This document shows, piece after piece, positions 16,552-25,796 of a DNA stretch of 34,637 nt. Each line of letters starts with the position of its first letter. The stretch's first letter is position 1. Origin of the DNA: Burkholderiales bacterium (lineage in GTDB: Bacteria; Pseudomonadota; Gammaproteobacteria; Burkholderiales; Burkholderiaceae_C). The position numbers and the translations under genes were made by a program. The DNA lies in the NCBI GenBank assembly GCA_028869095.1, contig JAGWTE010000006.1, positions 1-34,637 on the forward strand, given 5' to 3'. Below the pieces are notes generated by a model. The model saw nothing but the letters and a program-made list of their open reading frames with translations, made no database searches and was not told the origin of the DNA.

Positions 16552-17622
16552 TCAGATCGGGGTGACCTGATCAATTGGGCAGCCATTGTGCAACCATTGC
16601 TGCCATTCCTGAGCCAATTGCTGGCTTTGTGACACGGCTTGTGTCCACACTCGTATGCGCGTGGCGGCGTCAAGCCCCGTGAAATCGGACCGATCGGGCA
16701 ACTTGCCGTTGGGCAAAGTTTTGACCCACGCGGGGTTGGGCGCCAACAAAACCATGTTGCTCAGCGCAGGCGTGGCCTTGTGTCGCCACTTCAAGGTCTT
16801 GTCAAGCCAGCCCGGTATCACCTGCTTCTGAAAATGCGGGTACAACACCAGGCCGCTGTCCATGGCTGCATAGTTCCAATGCAGGTGATAGTCCACCAAG
16901 CCACCATCCCAGTGTGCGCCAGGGACTGCACCAGGAATATCCAAGACAGGATCCAGCCAGAAGGGGATGCTGCAGGAGGCCTGGATGGCCGGTTTGAAGT
17001 TGTCAGCACACAAAGTCACGTAACGCGTGGGCTGATCTGTCAAAGGCAACGGCAGTTGGGCGCCAGGGCTGGAAAACACTGTGCGCTCCAAAAACAAGCC
17101 CACCGCCTTGCGGCTGACCGCATTGCCAAGGGCCAACCCAGCCATCCCCATACCCGTTTGAAACTTACCGGCACGGCGCAAAACCTGGCGTCCGCGGGAC
17201 GTGAGCACATGCAAGCGATACCGTGGGTGCGTCAGCAAGGATGGTATGTGCGCCCCAAAGAAGTCTTCCAGTGATTGCGCAAACCCTTCGCTGACCACCT
17301 TGGCGCTGGGCAGCTTGCGTCCGGGTTCTGGCTCGTATTGCTGGCCAATGTAGCCCTGCGCAAACAAGTCAAAAGCCTCTCGCGGCTTGTCCATCAAGGC
17401 TGTGGCCATTCGCCAGGCCCCAATGGAGGCGCCAATCAAATGCACTTCATGCTGACCTTGTGGCAACCACTGCCCAAACAGGTGTTGGTCCAAGGGCTGA
17501 AGGATCAGCCCTTTGGGGCCACCTGCGGCTGCAGGCACGACACGGATGTCTTGTGGCTGCAAACCATGGCGCTGGATATGACGGCGGGCACCTTCACCCG
17601 CGTAAATGCACAAGGCCTTCAT
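16552..17622 (-). CDS. Patatin-like phospholipase family protein
   Basis: 356 aa from the ATG at 17620-17622. The catalytic dyad of patatins is visible: Ser66 in GASIGAW (residues 64-70) and Asp239 in WDGGLVDYH. PAAAGGPKGLIL at 30-41 would supply the oxyanion-hole glycines. Patatins are Ser-Asp acyl hydrolases of phospholipids and other acyl lipids. No signal peptide or membrane segment is obvious, so it is probably cytosolic or peripheral. It starts eight bases after the GST stop and is very likely cotranscribed with it. The substrate is unknown. Confidence 0.85.
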   Translation of the reverse strand: MKALCIYAGEGARRHIQRHGLQPQDIRVVPAAAGGPKGLILQPLDQHLFGQWLPQGQHEVHLIGASIGAWRMATALMDKPREAFDLFAQGYIGQQYEPEPGRKLPSAKVVSEGFAQSLEDFFGAHIPSLLTHPRYRLHVLTSRGRQVLRRAGKFQTGMGMAGLALGNAVSRKAVGLFLERTVFSSPGAQLPLPLTDQPTRYVTLCADNFKPAIQASCSIPFWLDPVLDIPGAVPGAHWDGGLVDYHLHWNYAAMDSGLVLYPHFQKQVIPGWLDKTLKWRHKATPALSNMVLLAPNPAWVKTLPNGKLPDRSDFTGLDAATRIRVWTQAVSQSQQLAQEWQQWLHNGCPIDQVTPI

Positions 17623-17630
17623 GACAGCAA

Positions 17631-18428
17631 TCAGGCTGTCGCAGCAGCCCCTTCGGTTAATGCGTTTCGGTGCTCTGCGTACATGCGCCGCACCCATCGC
17701 AAAGCGGGGCGGTCATTCAACCAGGTCGCAGAACCTGGAAGCATATAGCGTTTGAAGTCCGCCTGGCTGAACACCGGGTGTTGCTCAGGGCAAGCCAGAG
17801 GTGCCAACAGAGAAGCTGCTGCTACGTCCGCCACCGTCAATCGGGAGCCGACCAGAAAGGTCCGACCGTCGCTCAAACGCCCATCCAACCAGGCCAGGGC
17901 CTGCTGCAATTGATGATCCGCCCGGCGCAAGCCGTTGCGGCTCAGGCCCAGTCGGCGACGAAATACCCAACGCACCAAAGGCAAGCTGGCTTTGAGGCAC
18001 TGGCGCTGCCAGGGCGTAGCCGACGAGCCCCAAAACCGCAATACCTTGTCGTCATGCTGGAACGCGTGTGCATACAGCAAGCGGGAAACGTCTTGGCCAA
18101 TGCGATCGAAACGGTCTTCAATGGCCGAGACCTCTTCAGACAAACTACAGCGCGGCATCAAATCGCAAGGGCCGAGTTCTCTGTCAAGCCAAGACAGGAT
18201 GCGGGTGCTGTCCTGAATGAAGTCGGTAGGCGATTGGCGCGCCACCACTTTCAAGATGGGCAAAGAGGTACGGCCGCGTCCCCCCATGCGCCAGGCCGAG
18301 TAGAGGTGAAAGACCGGTGTCATGGGCACTTCCACATAGGGCAAGTTGCACAGATCCAGAGTCCATCGGATCTTTTCACAGAAGTGGGACATCGCGAATG
18401 TGTACAGCGTCAACTCACGTGGCGGCAT
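17631..18428 (-). CDS. Glutathione S-transferase family protein
   Basis: 265 aa. The thioredoxin-like N-terminal domain begins ELTLYTFAMSHFCEKIRWTL, with the SHFC motif at residues 14-17 as possible glutathione-activating Ser or Cys. TSLPILKV supplies the cis-Pro (GSTs usually have VPxL), and STRILSWLD follows. The C-terminal helical domain has FLVGSRLTVADVAAASLLAPL, typical of GSTs. Its substrate is unknown. It is first in the minus-strand GST-patatin-GT39 unit and divergent from an AraC-type regulator across 157 bp. Confidence 0.86.
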   Translation of the reverse strand: MPPRELTLYTFAMSHFCEKIRWTLDLCNLPYVEVPMTPVFHLYSAWRMGGRGRTSLPILKVVARQSPTDFIQDSTRILSWLDRELGPCDLMPRCSLSEEVSAIEDRFDRIGQDVSRLLYAHAFQHDDKVLRFWGSSATPWQRQCLKASLPLVRWVFRRRLGLSRNGLRRADHQLQQALAWLDGRLSDGRTFLVGSRLTVADVAAASLLAPLACPEQHPVFSQADFKRYMLPGSATWLNDRPALRWVRRMYAEHRNALTEGAAATA

Positions 18429-18585
18429 AAAAATTCGGATTGTGAAATATTCCCAAGCATACCCCCAGAGGGGTGACAGGGCCAGGATTTCAGGACAACT
18501 TGATCCACCATTGTCCGGAAACAGCCAATCGCCTCAAAAATGTGTTGCAATCGGACACCCGTTTGACAGAAGCAGACACGCCGTC
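18429..18585. promoter_or_regulatory. Divergent control region between the GST and AraC genes
   Basis: 157 bp shared by the two divergent genes. GGACAA (18493-18498) and TTGTCC (18511-18516) form an exact dyad with a 12-bp centre. A third related half-site, CGGACA, lies at 18552-18557. Near the GST side, ACCCC/GGGGT (18461-18465, 18470-18474) form a 5-bp hairpin with loop CAGA. I see no strong -10/-35 pair, which fits an activator-dependent promoter. Confidence 0.4.
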
Positions 18586-19689
18586 ATGAGTTCCGGTCCC
18601 GCCCCAGCCGCACGATCATCACAAGAAGCCAGTCCACATGCCAGTTGGAACTTTCGGCGGGGCAATGCCAGCGTGCGTTTGCTCTTGCAACTGGGCGTCG
18701 AGCATGGACTGACGGCGGAGCAACTGCTGCAAAACAGCCAGTTGACGCCTGCGGCCCTGGAAGACTTGAAGGGTGAAATTGAAGCGACCGACGAATTGGC
18801 GGTGATCACCAATCTGGTTCGTCTGCTGCCACATTTGCCTTGGTTGGGATTGGAGGCGGGCTCTCGCTATCGCCTGACCACCTATGGCATTTGGGGCTAT
18901 GCCTTGATCAGCAGCCCGACGTTGATCAGTGCGGCGCAACTGGCCTTGCGGTACCTGAATCTGACTTACGCCTTCACCCACATCAGCATGCAGTCAGGCA
19001 ACGGCGTCACCAGTTTCACGCTGGGGGACTTGGAAGTGCCGGCCGAGGTTCGCCGCTTCGTGGTTGAGCGCGATGCCGTGGCCCTGCGGGTGCTCCAGAA
19101 GGACATTTTCCAATCGGCCATCCCGCTGCACCGCCTGTGCTTCAAAGGACCGGCGCCGTCATATGCGGCCATGTATGCACAGCACTTCGGGATCGAGCCT
19201 GAGTTCAATGCGTCATCCAACCGGGCTGAATTCCCGTCTCACTATCTGGATTTGCCTTTGCCCCAGGCCAATGAAACCACTGCGGCCATGTGTGAGGACA
19301 TTTGCCGGGACCTGCTGAACCAGCGTCGCTCGCGTCATGGCTGCGCGGCCGTGGTGCGCAATCGCTTGCTGCACACGCCGGGCAAGCTGCCAGATATGGA
19401 GGCGATTGCCGCCGAGTTGTGCATGACCAGCCGTACCTTGCGCCGCCATCTGGTCGCAGAAGGCACCACGTTCCGTGATCTGGTTGATGAAGTCAGATTG
19501 ATTTTGGCGCTGGAGCTGATTGAAACCGCCCATTTGGGCCACAAGGAAATCGCCTTGCGCCTGGGCTTTCATGACCTGTCCAGCTTCATCCAGGCCTTCC
19601 GGCGCTGGAAGGGGGTCACCCCATCGGTCTACAGAAGCCAGTTGGGGCTGCCTATCCGCATCACGCGCAGTGCCCGCGTACAACGCTGA
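18586..19689 (+). CDS. AraC family transcriptional regulator
   Basis: 367 aa from the ATG at 18586; the frame is open further upstream, but that part overlaps the divergent GST gene and is a shadow. Residues about 35-220 match the N-terminal 'arabinose-binding' type domain found in many AraC-like regulators of Burkholderiales (LLQLGVEHGLTAEQLL, GIWGYALISSPTL). The C-terminal double helix-turn-helix is clear: MEAIAAELCMTSRTLRRHL and KEIALRLGFHDLSSFIQAFRRWKGVTPS. The effector is unknown. The divergent GST-patatin-GT39 genes are its likely target by position. It ends only three bases from the convergent LysR gene. Confidence 0.92.
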   Translation: MSSGPAPAARSSQEASPHASWNFRRGNASVRLLLQLGVEHGLTAEQLLQNSQLTPAALEDLKGEIEATDELAVITNLVRLLPHLPWLGLEAGSRYRLTTYGIWGYALISSPTLISAAQLALRYLNLTYAFTHISMQSGNGVTSFTLGDLEVPAEVRRFVVERDAVALRVLQKDIFQSAIPLHRLCFKGPAPSYAAMYAQHFGIEPEFNASSNRAEFPSHYLDLPLPQANETTAAMCEDICRDLLNQRRSRHGCAAVVRNRLLHTPGKLPDMEAIAAELCMTSRTLRRHLVAEGTTFRDLVDEVRLILALELIETAHLGHKEIALRLGFHDLSSFIQAFRRWKGVTPSVYRSQLGLPIRITRSARVQR

Positions 19690-19692
19690 CAG

Positions 19693-20574
19693 CTACTGCC
19701 GCTCGGCACAAACGGCCAGCCAGGCGCGTGCGGCGTGAGACAAATAACGGTCAGGCATCCAGATCTGCCCTACCCGCCAGATCACATCGGGCGCATGCAA
19801 GGGGCGGATCAGCACGTCTTCAGGTAGCCTGAGACGATCCAGCAAGGGCTGAGGCAGCAACGCCGTTCCCATGCCCGCCATGGCCATGGACAGCAAAAAG
19901 TCCCACTGCCCGCTTTGTGCCACCACTTGCGGCACAACGCCCGCATCCGCCATCGCCTGACGCAAGAGGCGCGTGAGCGAATAGTCCTCGCTGAGCATCA
20001 CCACGGTTTGTCCATGCAAAGCGGCCAGCGTGGGGCGTTTGAGCCTGGCCCATGGTGAACGGGCCGTGCCCACCAGGCAGATCGGGAATCGCCCCAGTTC
20101 AGATGACGCCAGCATGCGATCAGGCATGGCCGGCAACACAGTCACACCTACTTCCAAGTCGCCCGCGCAAACGCGTTGTTCAATCACTTGGCCACCGGCC
20201 TCTTCGATGGTCAAGTCAATATGCGGATAACGTGACTTGAAGCGCTGAATGAAAGGCGGGAAAAACAGGTTGACCATGGGCGGGATCCCCACGGTCAACG
20301 AGCCTCGGGCCAGGTCAGACAGGTCAGCCACATCGCGCTTGAGCCGCTGGACGACCGCCAGCGCGTCCAGCCCCCGCTCGTACACGAGGCGACCGGCATC
20401 GGTCATGCGCACGCTGCGCCCCTCTCTGATCAGCAAGGGTTGCCCGATCTCGTCTTCCAACTGACGAACCATCTTGCTGACGGTCGATTGCGTCACGCAC
20501 AACTCAGAGGCTGCTTGGGTGAAGCTGCTTTGCCGCACCGTTTCGACAAAGTAACGCAGGGCTTTGAGGTCCAT
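19693..20574 (-). CDS. LysR family transcriptional regulator
   Basis: 293 aa, normal LTTR length. The winged helix-turn-helix lies at residues 1-60: MDLKALRYFVETVRQSSFTQ, then ELCVTQSTVSKMVRQLEDEIG. A periplasmic-binding-protein-like effector domain follows from about residue 90 (GSLTVGIPPMVNLFFPPFI). It is divergent from a CoA-transferase gene with 151 bp between the starts, the classical arrangement of an LTTR and its target. The effector could be a carboxylate or CoA-related metabolite of that enzyme, by inference only. Confidence 0.94.
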   Translation of the reverse strand: MDLKALRYFVETVRQSSFTQAASELCVTQSTVSKMVRQLEDEIGQPLLIREGRSVRMTDAGRLVYERGLDALAVVQRLKRDVADLSDLARGSLTVGIPPMVNLFFPPFIQRFKSRYPHIDLTIEEAGGQVIEQRVCAGDLEVGVTVLPAMPDRMLASSELGRFPICLVGTARSPWARLKRPTLAALHGQTVVMLSEDYSLTRLLRQAMADAGVVPQVVAQSGQWDFLLSMAMAGMGTALLPQPLLDRLRLPEDVLIRPLHAPDVIWRVGQIWMPDRYLSHAARAWLAVCAERQ

Positions 20575-20725
20575 GTGCCTTGACTTTCAATCATGCCAAT
20601 TTGGAATCGAATGCATGAATATAAGTCGCAACATGAATGCCTGTCGATTTCTATACTGCCCTTCACACAACGTTCGTCGACATGGCATCGACGTACCGGC
20701 ACACGTGGCCGCCACAGGAGACCCC
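20575..20725. promoter_or_regulatory. Divergent LysR / CoA-transferase control region
   Basis: Contains a good -10 for the CoA-transferase gene, TATACT at 20652-20657 on the plus strand, without a recognisable -35. That fits activation by the LysR protein. Upstream are CATGAAT repeated at 20614-20620 and 20632-20638, the dyad CCAATTTGG (20596-20604) and ATGCAT (20611-20616). Any of these could be part of the LysR site. Confidence 0.4.
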
Positions 20726-22213
20726 ATGTACGAAGACCGCATCCGTCTGGCTCGACTGCGCGACAAGATCATGTCCGCACACGATGCCGCCACGCTGTTC
20801 AAAGACGGCATGACCGTGGGCATGAGCGGTTTCACCCGCGCGGGCGATTGCAAAGCGGTGCCCTTGGCACTGGCCGACCGGGCGCGTCAAGAGCCCTTGA
20901 AGATCACCTTGATGACCGGGGCTTCGCTGGGCAACGACACCGACAAAATCCTGGTGGAAGCCAATGCCATCGCACGCCGCCTGCCTTTTCAGGTCGATGC
21001 CACCTTGCGCGGCAAGATCAACAACGGCGATGTGATGTTTTTGGACCAGCATTTGTCCGAAACGGTGGAGCAACTGCGCTCAGGGCAGCTGGCGCCAGTG
21101 GACATTGCCGTGATCGAAGCCACCGCCATCACCGAGACCGGCGCCATCGTGCCCACCACCTCGGTGGGCAATTCGGCGAGCTTTGCGATCCTGGCCAAGC
21201 AGGTGATCATCGAGATCAATTTGACGATGCCTTTGGCCATGGAAGGCCTGCACGACATCTTCATCCCGACCTATCGGCCGCACCGTCAGCCCATCCCGCT
21301 GATTTCGCCCGAGCAGCGCATTGGCACACCCTTCATCAGCATTGACCCGTCCAAGATCGCGGCCATCGTGATCACCGAAAAGGCCGACAGCCCGTCCAAT
21401 GTGTTGCCGCCCGATGCGGAGACGAACGCCATCGCCGGCCATTTGGACGAGTTCTTGCGCCACGAAGTGAAGGTGGGACGCTTGTCGGCATCACTGCAGC
21501 CTTTGCAATCGGGCATTGGCACCATCGCCAACGCGGTGCTACATGGTTTGATCGACTCGCCGTTCCGGGATCTGAAGATGTACTCCGAGGTGCTGCAAGA
21601 CAGTGCCATTGAGTTGCTGGACAGCGGTCGGGTGAGCTTTGCTTCGGCATCGTCTATCACCTTGTCCAAACCGACGTATGAACGGGTGCTGGCTCACATC
21701 AACGATTACAAGTCACGCCTGGTGTTGCGCCCGCAAGAGATCAGCAACCACCCCGAAGTCATCCGCCGTCTGGGTCTGATCACCATCAACACCGCGCTCG
21801 AATGCGACATCTACGGCAACATCAACTCGACCCATGTGAGCGGCACGCACATGATGAACGGCATCGGTGGCTCTGGTGACTTTGCCCGCAACGCCCACCT
21901 GTCGGTGTTCGTGACCAAGTCGATCGCCAAGCGAGGCGCCATCTCCAGCATCGTGCCGATGGTGACCCATGTGGATCACACCGAACACGATGTGGACGTG
22001 ATCGTGACGGAACATGGCTTGGCCGATCTGCGCGGCTTGGCCCCGCGCGAACGGGCGAGAGTCATCATCCGAAACTGCGTGGACCCGCTGTACCAAGGGC
22101 CATTGCAGGACTATTTCAATGAGGCTTGCAAACGTGGCGGGCACACGCCTCACTTGTTGGAGCAAGCCTTTGCCTGGCACACCCGGTATCAGGAAACGGG
22201 CGACATGTTGTAA
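20726..22213 (+). CDS. Succinate/acetyl-CoA transferase (acetyl-CoA hydrolase/transferase family)
   Basis: 495 aa from the ATG at 20726, preceded by CAGGAG. The frame is open to 20564, but that part lacks an RBS and overlaps the LysR gene. The length and motifs match class I CoA-transferases of the AarC / YgfH (ScpC) / Cat1 group: VGMSGFTRAGDCKAVP, LKMYSEVLQD with the probable catalytic Glu288, and GIGGSGDFARNAHLS. Members move CoA between succinate, acetate and propionate through a glutamyl-CoA thioester. Which acyl pair is used here cannot be decided from sequence alone. It is probably controlled by the divergent LysR protein and ends at a hairpin shared with tex. Confidence 0.9.
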   Translation: MYEDRIRLARLRDKIMSAHDAATLFKDGMTVGMSGFTRAGDCKAVPLALADRARQEPLKITLMTGASLGNDTDKILVEANAIARRLPFQVDATLRGKINNGDVMFLDQHLSETVEQLRSGQLAPVDIAVIEATAITETGAIVPTTSVGNSASFAILAKQVIIEINLTMPLAMEGLHDIFIPTYRPHRQPIPLISPEQRIGTPFISIDPSKIAAIVITEKADSPSNVLPPDAETNAIAGHLDEFLRHEVKVGRLSASLQPLQSGIGTIANAVLHGLIDSPFRDLKMYSEVLQDSAIELLDSGRVSFASASSITLSKPTYERVLAHINDYKSRLVLRPQEISNHPEVIRRLGLITINTALECDIYGNINSTHVSGTHMMNGIGGSGDFARNAHLSVFVTKSIAKRGAISSIVPMVTHVDHTEHDVDVIVTEHGLADLRGLAPRERARVIIRNCVDPLYQGPLQDYFNEACKRGGHTPHLLEQAFAWHTRYQETGDML

Positions 22214-22231
22214 AGGCCGCCAGCGCGGCCT
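22214..22231. terminator. Hairpin between the convergent CoA-transferase and tex genes
   Basis: AGGCCGC (22214-22220) and GCGGCCT (22225-22231) form a perfect 7-bp GC-rich stem with loop CAGC. It fills nearly all of the 21-bp gap between the two stop codons. Flanking T-tracts are short (TTTAC on the minus strand, TCTATC on the plus strand), so it would be a weak bidirectional terminator or an mRNA 3'-end stabiliser. Confidence 0.5.
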
Positions 22232-22234
22232 CTA

Positions 22235-24586
22235 TCAACGTTTGGTCTGCAACTTGGCAAACGCCGCAGCCATGGCCGACTGCCCTTGTGCCGGCTGAGG
22301 CGCCGCACCCCGCCCTGCTCCACCGCCCATGCGCTCATTGCGTGCCGCCGGACGGAAGCCGTTGTCACGTGCCGCGCCTGCCCCCTTGGGACCGGTGGCC
22401 GCGTCCAGCTTCATGGTCAGCGAGATGCGCTGGCGAGACAAGTCCACTTCGATGACCTTGACCTTGACGATGTCACCGGTCTTGACCACTTCACGCGCAT
22501 CGGTCACGAACTTGTTGGACAACTGGCTCACGTGGACCAAGCCGTCCTGGTGCACGCCCAGGTCCACAAAGGCGCCAAACTGAGCCACGTTGGACACAGT
22601 GCCTTCCAACACCATGCCTTCCTTCAGGTCCTTGATGTCTTCGACGCCATCGTTGAAGCGCGCCACCTTGAAGTCGGGGCGTGGGTCGCGGCCTGGCTTT
22701 TCCAGCTCACCCAAGATGTCTTTGACGGTGATGACGCCGAACTTGTCATCGGCAAACAACTCGGGCTTGAGCGTGCGCAACACATCGCTCTTGCCGATCA
22801 ACTCGCCTGCACTCTTGCCGGTAGAGGCCAGCATCTTCTCGACCACCGGATAGGTCTCGGGGTGCACCCCAGAGATGTCCAGCGGGTTGTCGCCATCGCG
22901 AATGCGCAAGAAGCCAGCGGCTTGCTCAAAGGTCTTGGCGCCCAGGCCGGCGACGTCCATCAACTGCTTGCGGTTCTTGAACGCGCCATTGGCATCGCGC
23001 CAGCGCACGATGCTGTTGGCCACGGCCGTGCTCAGGCCCGACACGCGCGACAGCAGCGGGGCCGATGCCGTATTCAGGTCCACCCCCACCGAGTTCACGC
23101 AGTCTTCCACTACAGCGTCCAGCGTGCGAGCCAGCTCGCTTTGGTTGACGTCGTGCTGATACTGGCCCACGCCAATGCTCTTGGGATCGATCTTGACCAA
23201 CTCGGCCAGGGGGTCTTGCAAGCGGCGCGCGATGGACACGGCGCCACGCAGGCTCACGTCCAATTCGGGCAGCTCTTTCGAGGCAAATTCAGAGGCCGAA
23301 TACACCGACGCGCCGGCTTCCGACACGACGACCTTTTCGATCGGGGTGCCAGGAGCCAATTGTTGGATGCGCTTGATCAGATCGGCGGCCAGCTTGTCGG
23401 TTTCGCGGCTGGCGGTGCCATTGCCAATGGCGATCAGGTTGACACCGTGGGCGGCGCACAAGCGGCCCAGCGTGTGGATCGAGCCTTCCCAATCCTTGCG
23501 CGGTTCGTGCGGGTACACGGTGGACGTGTCCAACACCTTGCCGGTGTCGCTGACCACGGCCACCTTCACGCCGGTGCGGATGCCCGGGTCCAGGCCCATG
23601 ACCACGCGCTTGCCGGCCGGCGCGGCCAGCAGCAGGTCGCGCAGGTTTTCAGCAAACACCTTGATGGCGGTGGCTTCGGCACCTTCACGCAGGCGGGCGA
23701 ACAGGTCGCGCTCCAGGCTCAGCGACAGCTTGACCTTCCAGGTCCAGGCGATGCACTTGCGGATCAGGTCGTCGCTGGGGCGCTTGCTGTGGCTCCAGCC
23801 CAGGTGCACCGCAATGCGGCCTTCGGCCATGGTCGGTTTGCCGGGGATGACTTCTTCGTCCAGCACCAGCTTGGCATCCAGGAACTCTTGCGTGCGACCA
23901 CGGAACACCGCCAGCGCACGGTGCGAGGGCACGGTGCGGATGGGTTCGTCGTAGTCAAAGTAGTCCCGGAACTTGGACACGTCGGGGTTGTTCTCGTCCT
24001 TGCCGTCCATCAGCTTGGACTTGAACAGGCCTTCCGACCAGAGCCAGTCACGCATCTTGCCGATCAAGGTCGCGTCTTCGGCCCAGCGCTCAGACAGGAT
24101 GTCGCGCACGCCGTCCAGCACCGCGAAGGTGTCGGCAAAGCCGCCGTCGGCGTTCACAAACGCAGCGGCCTCGGTTTGCGGGTCGAGCGTCGGGTCGGCA
24201 AACAGCTTGTCGGCAAGGGGCTCAATACCGGCTTCGCGGGCGATCATGCCCTTGGTGCGGCGCTTGGGCTTGTACGGCAGGTACAAGTCTTCCAGTTCCT
24301 GCTTGGTGGGCACGGTTTCAATGGCAGCACGCAGCTCGGGCGTCAGCTTGCCCTGCTCGTCAATGCTCTTGAGCACGGCGGCGCGGCGGTCTTCCAGCTC
24401 GCGCAAATAGCCCAGGCGCGCTTCCAGATCACGCAGTTGCGTGTCATCCAGGCCATCGGTGGCTTCTTTGCGGTAGCGGGCGATGAAGGGAACGGTGGCG
24501 CCACCGTCCAGCAACTCAACAGCAGCAACGACTTGGGCGGGGCGAACCTTCAGTTCAGCCGCCAATTGCATGAGGATCTTGTCCAA
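22235..24586 (-). CDS. tex: Tex family RNA-binding transcriptional accessory protein
   Basis: About 783 aa. Domains in order: N-terminal Tex domain ([20 protein letters not shown] near the start), YqgF-like RNase H fold ([18 protein letters not shown], about residue 330), helix-hairpin-helix pairs ([16 protein letters not shown] and [17 protein letters not shown], about 505-565), and an S1 RNA-binding domain ([20 protein letters not shown], about 660-735). The tail is Gly/Ala/Arg-rich. Tex binds nucleic acid and affects transcription and stress tolerance in other bacteria. I prefer a TTG start at 24584-24586, because AAGG lies seven bases before it and [12 protein letters not shown] then aligns with the usual Tex N-terminus. 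The first ATG is at 24569-24571. Confidence 0.93.
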   Translation of the reverse strand: MDKILMQLAAELKVRPAQVVAAVELLDGGATVPFIARYRKEATDGLDDTQLRDLEARLGYLRELEDRRAAVLKSIDEQGKLTPELRAAIETVPTKQELEDLYLPYKPKRRTKGMIAREAGIEPLADKLFADPTLDPQTEAAAFVNADGGFADTFAVLDGVRDILSERWAEDATLIGKMRDWLWSEGLFKSKLMDGKDENNPDVSKFRDYFDYDEPIRTVPSHRALAVFRGRTQEFLDAKLVLDEEVIPGKPTMAEGRIAVHLGWSHSKRPSDDLIRKCIAWTWKVKLSLSLERDLFARLREGAEATAIKVFAENLRDLLLAAPAGKRVVMGLDPGIRTGVKVAVVSDTGKVLDTSTVYPHEPRKDWEGSIHTLGRLCAAHGVNLIAIGNGTASRETDKLAADLIKRIQQLAPGTPIEKVVVSEAGASVYSASEFASKELPELDVSLRGAVSIARRLQDPLAELVKIDPKSIGVGQYQHDVNQSELARTLDAVVEDCVNSVGVDLNTASAPLLSRVSGLSTAVANSIVRWRDANGAFKNRKQLMDVAGLGAKTFEQAAGFLRIRDGDNPLDISGVHPETYPVVEKMLASTGKSAGELIGKSDVLRTLKPELFADDKFGVITVKDILGELEKPGRDPRPDFKVARFNDGVEDIKDLKEGMVLEGTVSNVAQFGAFVDLGVHQDGLVHVSQLSNKFVTDAREVVKTGDIVKVKVIEVDLSRQRISLTMKLDAATGPKGAGAARDNGFRPAARNERMGGGAGRGAAPQPAQGQSAMAAAFAKLQTKR

Positions 24587-24691
24587 GCTCTGGCCTTGTA
24601 TGGAAATCGACGAGAGGCCCCTGCCGTCCACTTGGCGGGACCGGGGCATGAGGGAGGGCAGTTTGCCACAGCCCCGCGCCGGTGATTTCCC

Positions 24692-24719
24692 TTGGCTTGG
24701 CCTCAGGTTCTGGGACAAT
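24692..24719 (+). promoter_or_regulatory. Candidate pyrD promoter
   Basis: TTGGCT (24692-24697) is followed after 16 bp by GACAAT (24714-24719). Initiation near 24726 would leave a 33-nt leader before pyrD. The region is divergent from tex. Matches to consensus are moderate. Confidence 0.35.
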
Positions 24720-24758
24720 AGCGGGTTCTTCCTGCCTCTTTTAGCCCTTCAACCTGTC

Positions 24759-25796
24759 ATGGCCCTGCTTCCTTACGCCCTGTCTCGATCTGTTTTGTTC
24801 AACCTCGACCCCGAGGTGGCGCACGAATTGACCATGGGGGCGCTGGCCCGTTTTCAAAACACGCCTCTGGCCTGCGTGTGGGGCAATCAACGGGTGCAAG
24901 ACCCGGTGACCTTGGCGGGCGTGACCTTCCCCAATCGCGTGGGCATGGCCGCTGGGCTGGACAAAAACGGCCGTTGCATCGACGGTCTGGGCGCCATGGG
25001 CTTTGGTTTTGTGGAAGTGGGCACCGTCACGCCCAAGGCGCAACCGGGCAACCCCAAGCCGCGCATGTTCCGCCTGCCTGAGGCCAATGCCCTGATCAAC
25101 CGCCTGGGCTTCAACAACGAAGGGCTGGACTCGTTTCTTGCCAACGTCAAACGCGCCAAGTTCCGTCAAAACGGTGGGATTTTGGGTTTGAACATCGGCA
25201 AGAACGCCGTCACCCCCATTGAAAACGCGGTCGACGACTACCTGATCTGCCTGGAGGGCGTGTACCCCCATGCCGACTACGTCACCGTCAACATCTCATC
25301 GCCCAACACCAAGAACCTGCGCGCACTGCAAAGCGACGAAGCGCTGGATGCCTTGCTGGGCCAGTTGCAAGAGCGCCGTCAGGATTTGATCAAGCGCCAC
25401 GGCCGCACGGTGCCGATGTTCGTGAAAATCGCCCCAGATCTGGATGAAACGCAAGTGGGCGTCATTGCCGCCACGCTGCAAAAAAATGGCATCGATGGCG
25501 TGATCGCCACCAACACGACCATTTCGCGCGAGGCCGTCAAAGGCATGCAGCACGCTGACGAAACAGGTGGCTTGAGCGGTGCGCCGGTGCTGGAAGCCAG
25601 CAACCAGGTGATCCGCCAGTTGCGCGCCGCTTTGGGCCCGCGCTTCCCCATCATCGGGGTTGGTGGCGTCATGAGCGCGGCTGATGCGCGCTCCAAGCGC
25701 GACGCAGGCGCTGACCTGGTCCAGATCTACACCGGTCTGATCTACCAAGGCCCAGGGCTGGTCAAGGACTGCGCCCAAGCGCTCAAATTGGGTTGA
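24759..25796 (+). CDS. pyrD: Dihydroorotate dehydrogenase (quinone), class 2
   Basis: 345 aa, the length of membrane-associated class 2 enzymes. It oxidises dihydroorotate to orotate with FMN and passes electrons to quinone in pyrimidine synthesis. The N-terminal [19 protein letters not shown] is the amphipathic quinone-binding extension. [10 protein letters not shown] (62-71), [28 protein letters not shown] (114-120), [11 protein letters not shown] with the catalytic serine at 178-188, and [12 protein letters not shown] are all family motifs. The ATG at 24759 is chosen because the longer open frame upstream overlaps tex antisense. The 3' end overlaps the convergent HDOD gene by 14 bp. Confidence 0.96.
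   Translation: MALLPYALSRSVLFNLDPEVAHELTMGALARFQNTPLACVWGNQRVQDPVTLAGVTFPNRVGMAAGLDKNGRCIDGLGAMGFGFVEVGTVTPKAQPGNPKPRMFRLPEANALINRLGFNNEGLDSFLANVKRAKFRQNGGILGLNIGKNAVTPIENAVDDYLICLEGVYPHADYVTVNISSPNTKNLRALQSDEALDALLGQLQERRQDLIKRHGRTVPMFVKIAPDLDETQVGVIAATLQKNGIDGVIATNTTISREAVKGMQHADETGGLSGAPVLEASNQVIRQLRAALGPRFPIIGVGGVMSAADARSKRDAGADLVQIYTGLIYQGPGLVKDCAQALKLG

Noticed and set aside
18461-18474. ACCCC/GGGGT hairpin as a terminator
   Set aside because: It lies upstream of both divergent genes, so there is no transcript for it to end. Kept only as a possible operator element.
18346-18585. N-terminal extension of the AraC frame by 80 codons
   Set aside because: It overlaps the divergent GST gene and the shared control region and does not resemble an AraC N-terminus.
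22286-24685. 799-codon open frame antisense to tex
   Set aside because: It mirrors tex codon by codon, has no RBS, and its product is a low-complexity His/Gln/Ala/Gly-rich string with no domain. Long antisense frames are expected where the coding strand is GC-rich. Tex itself has full domain support.
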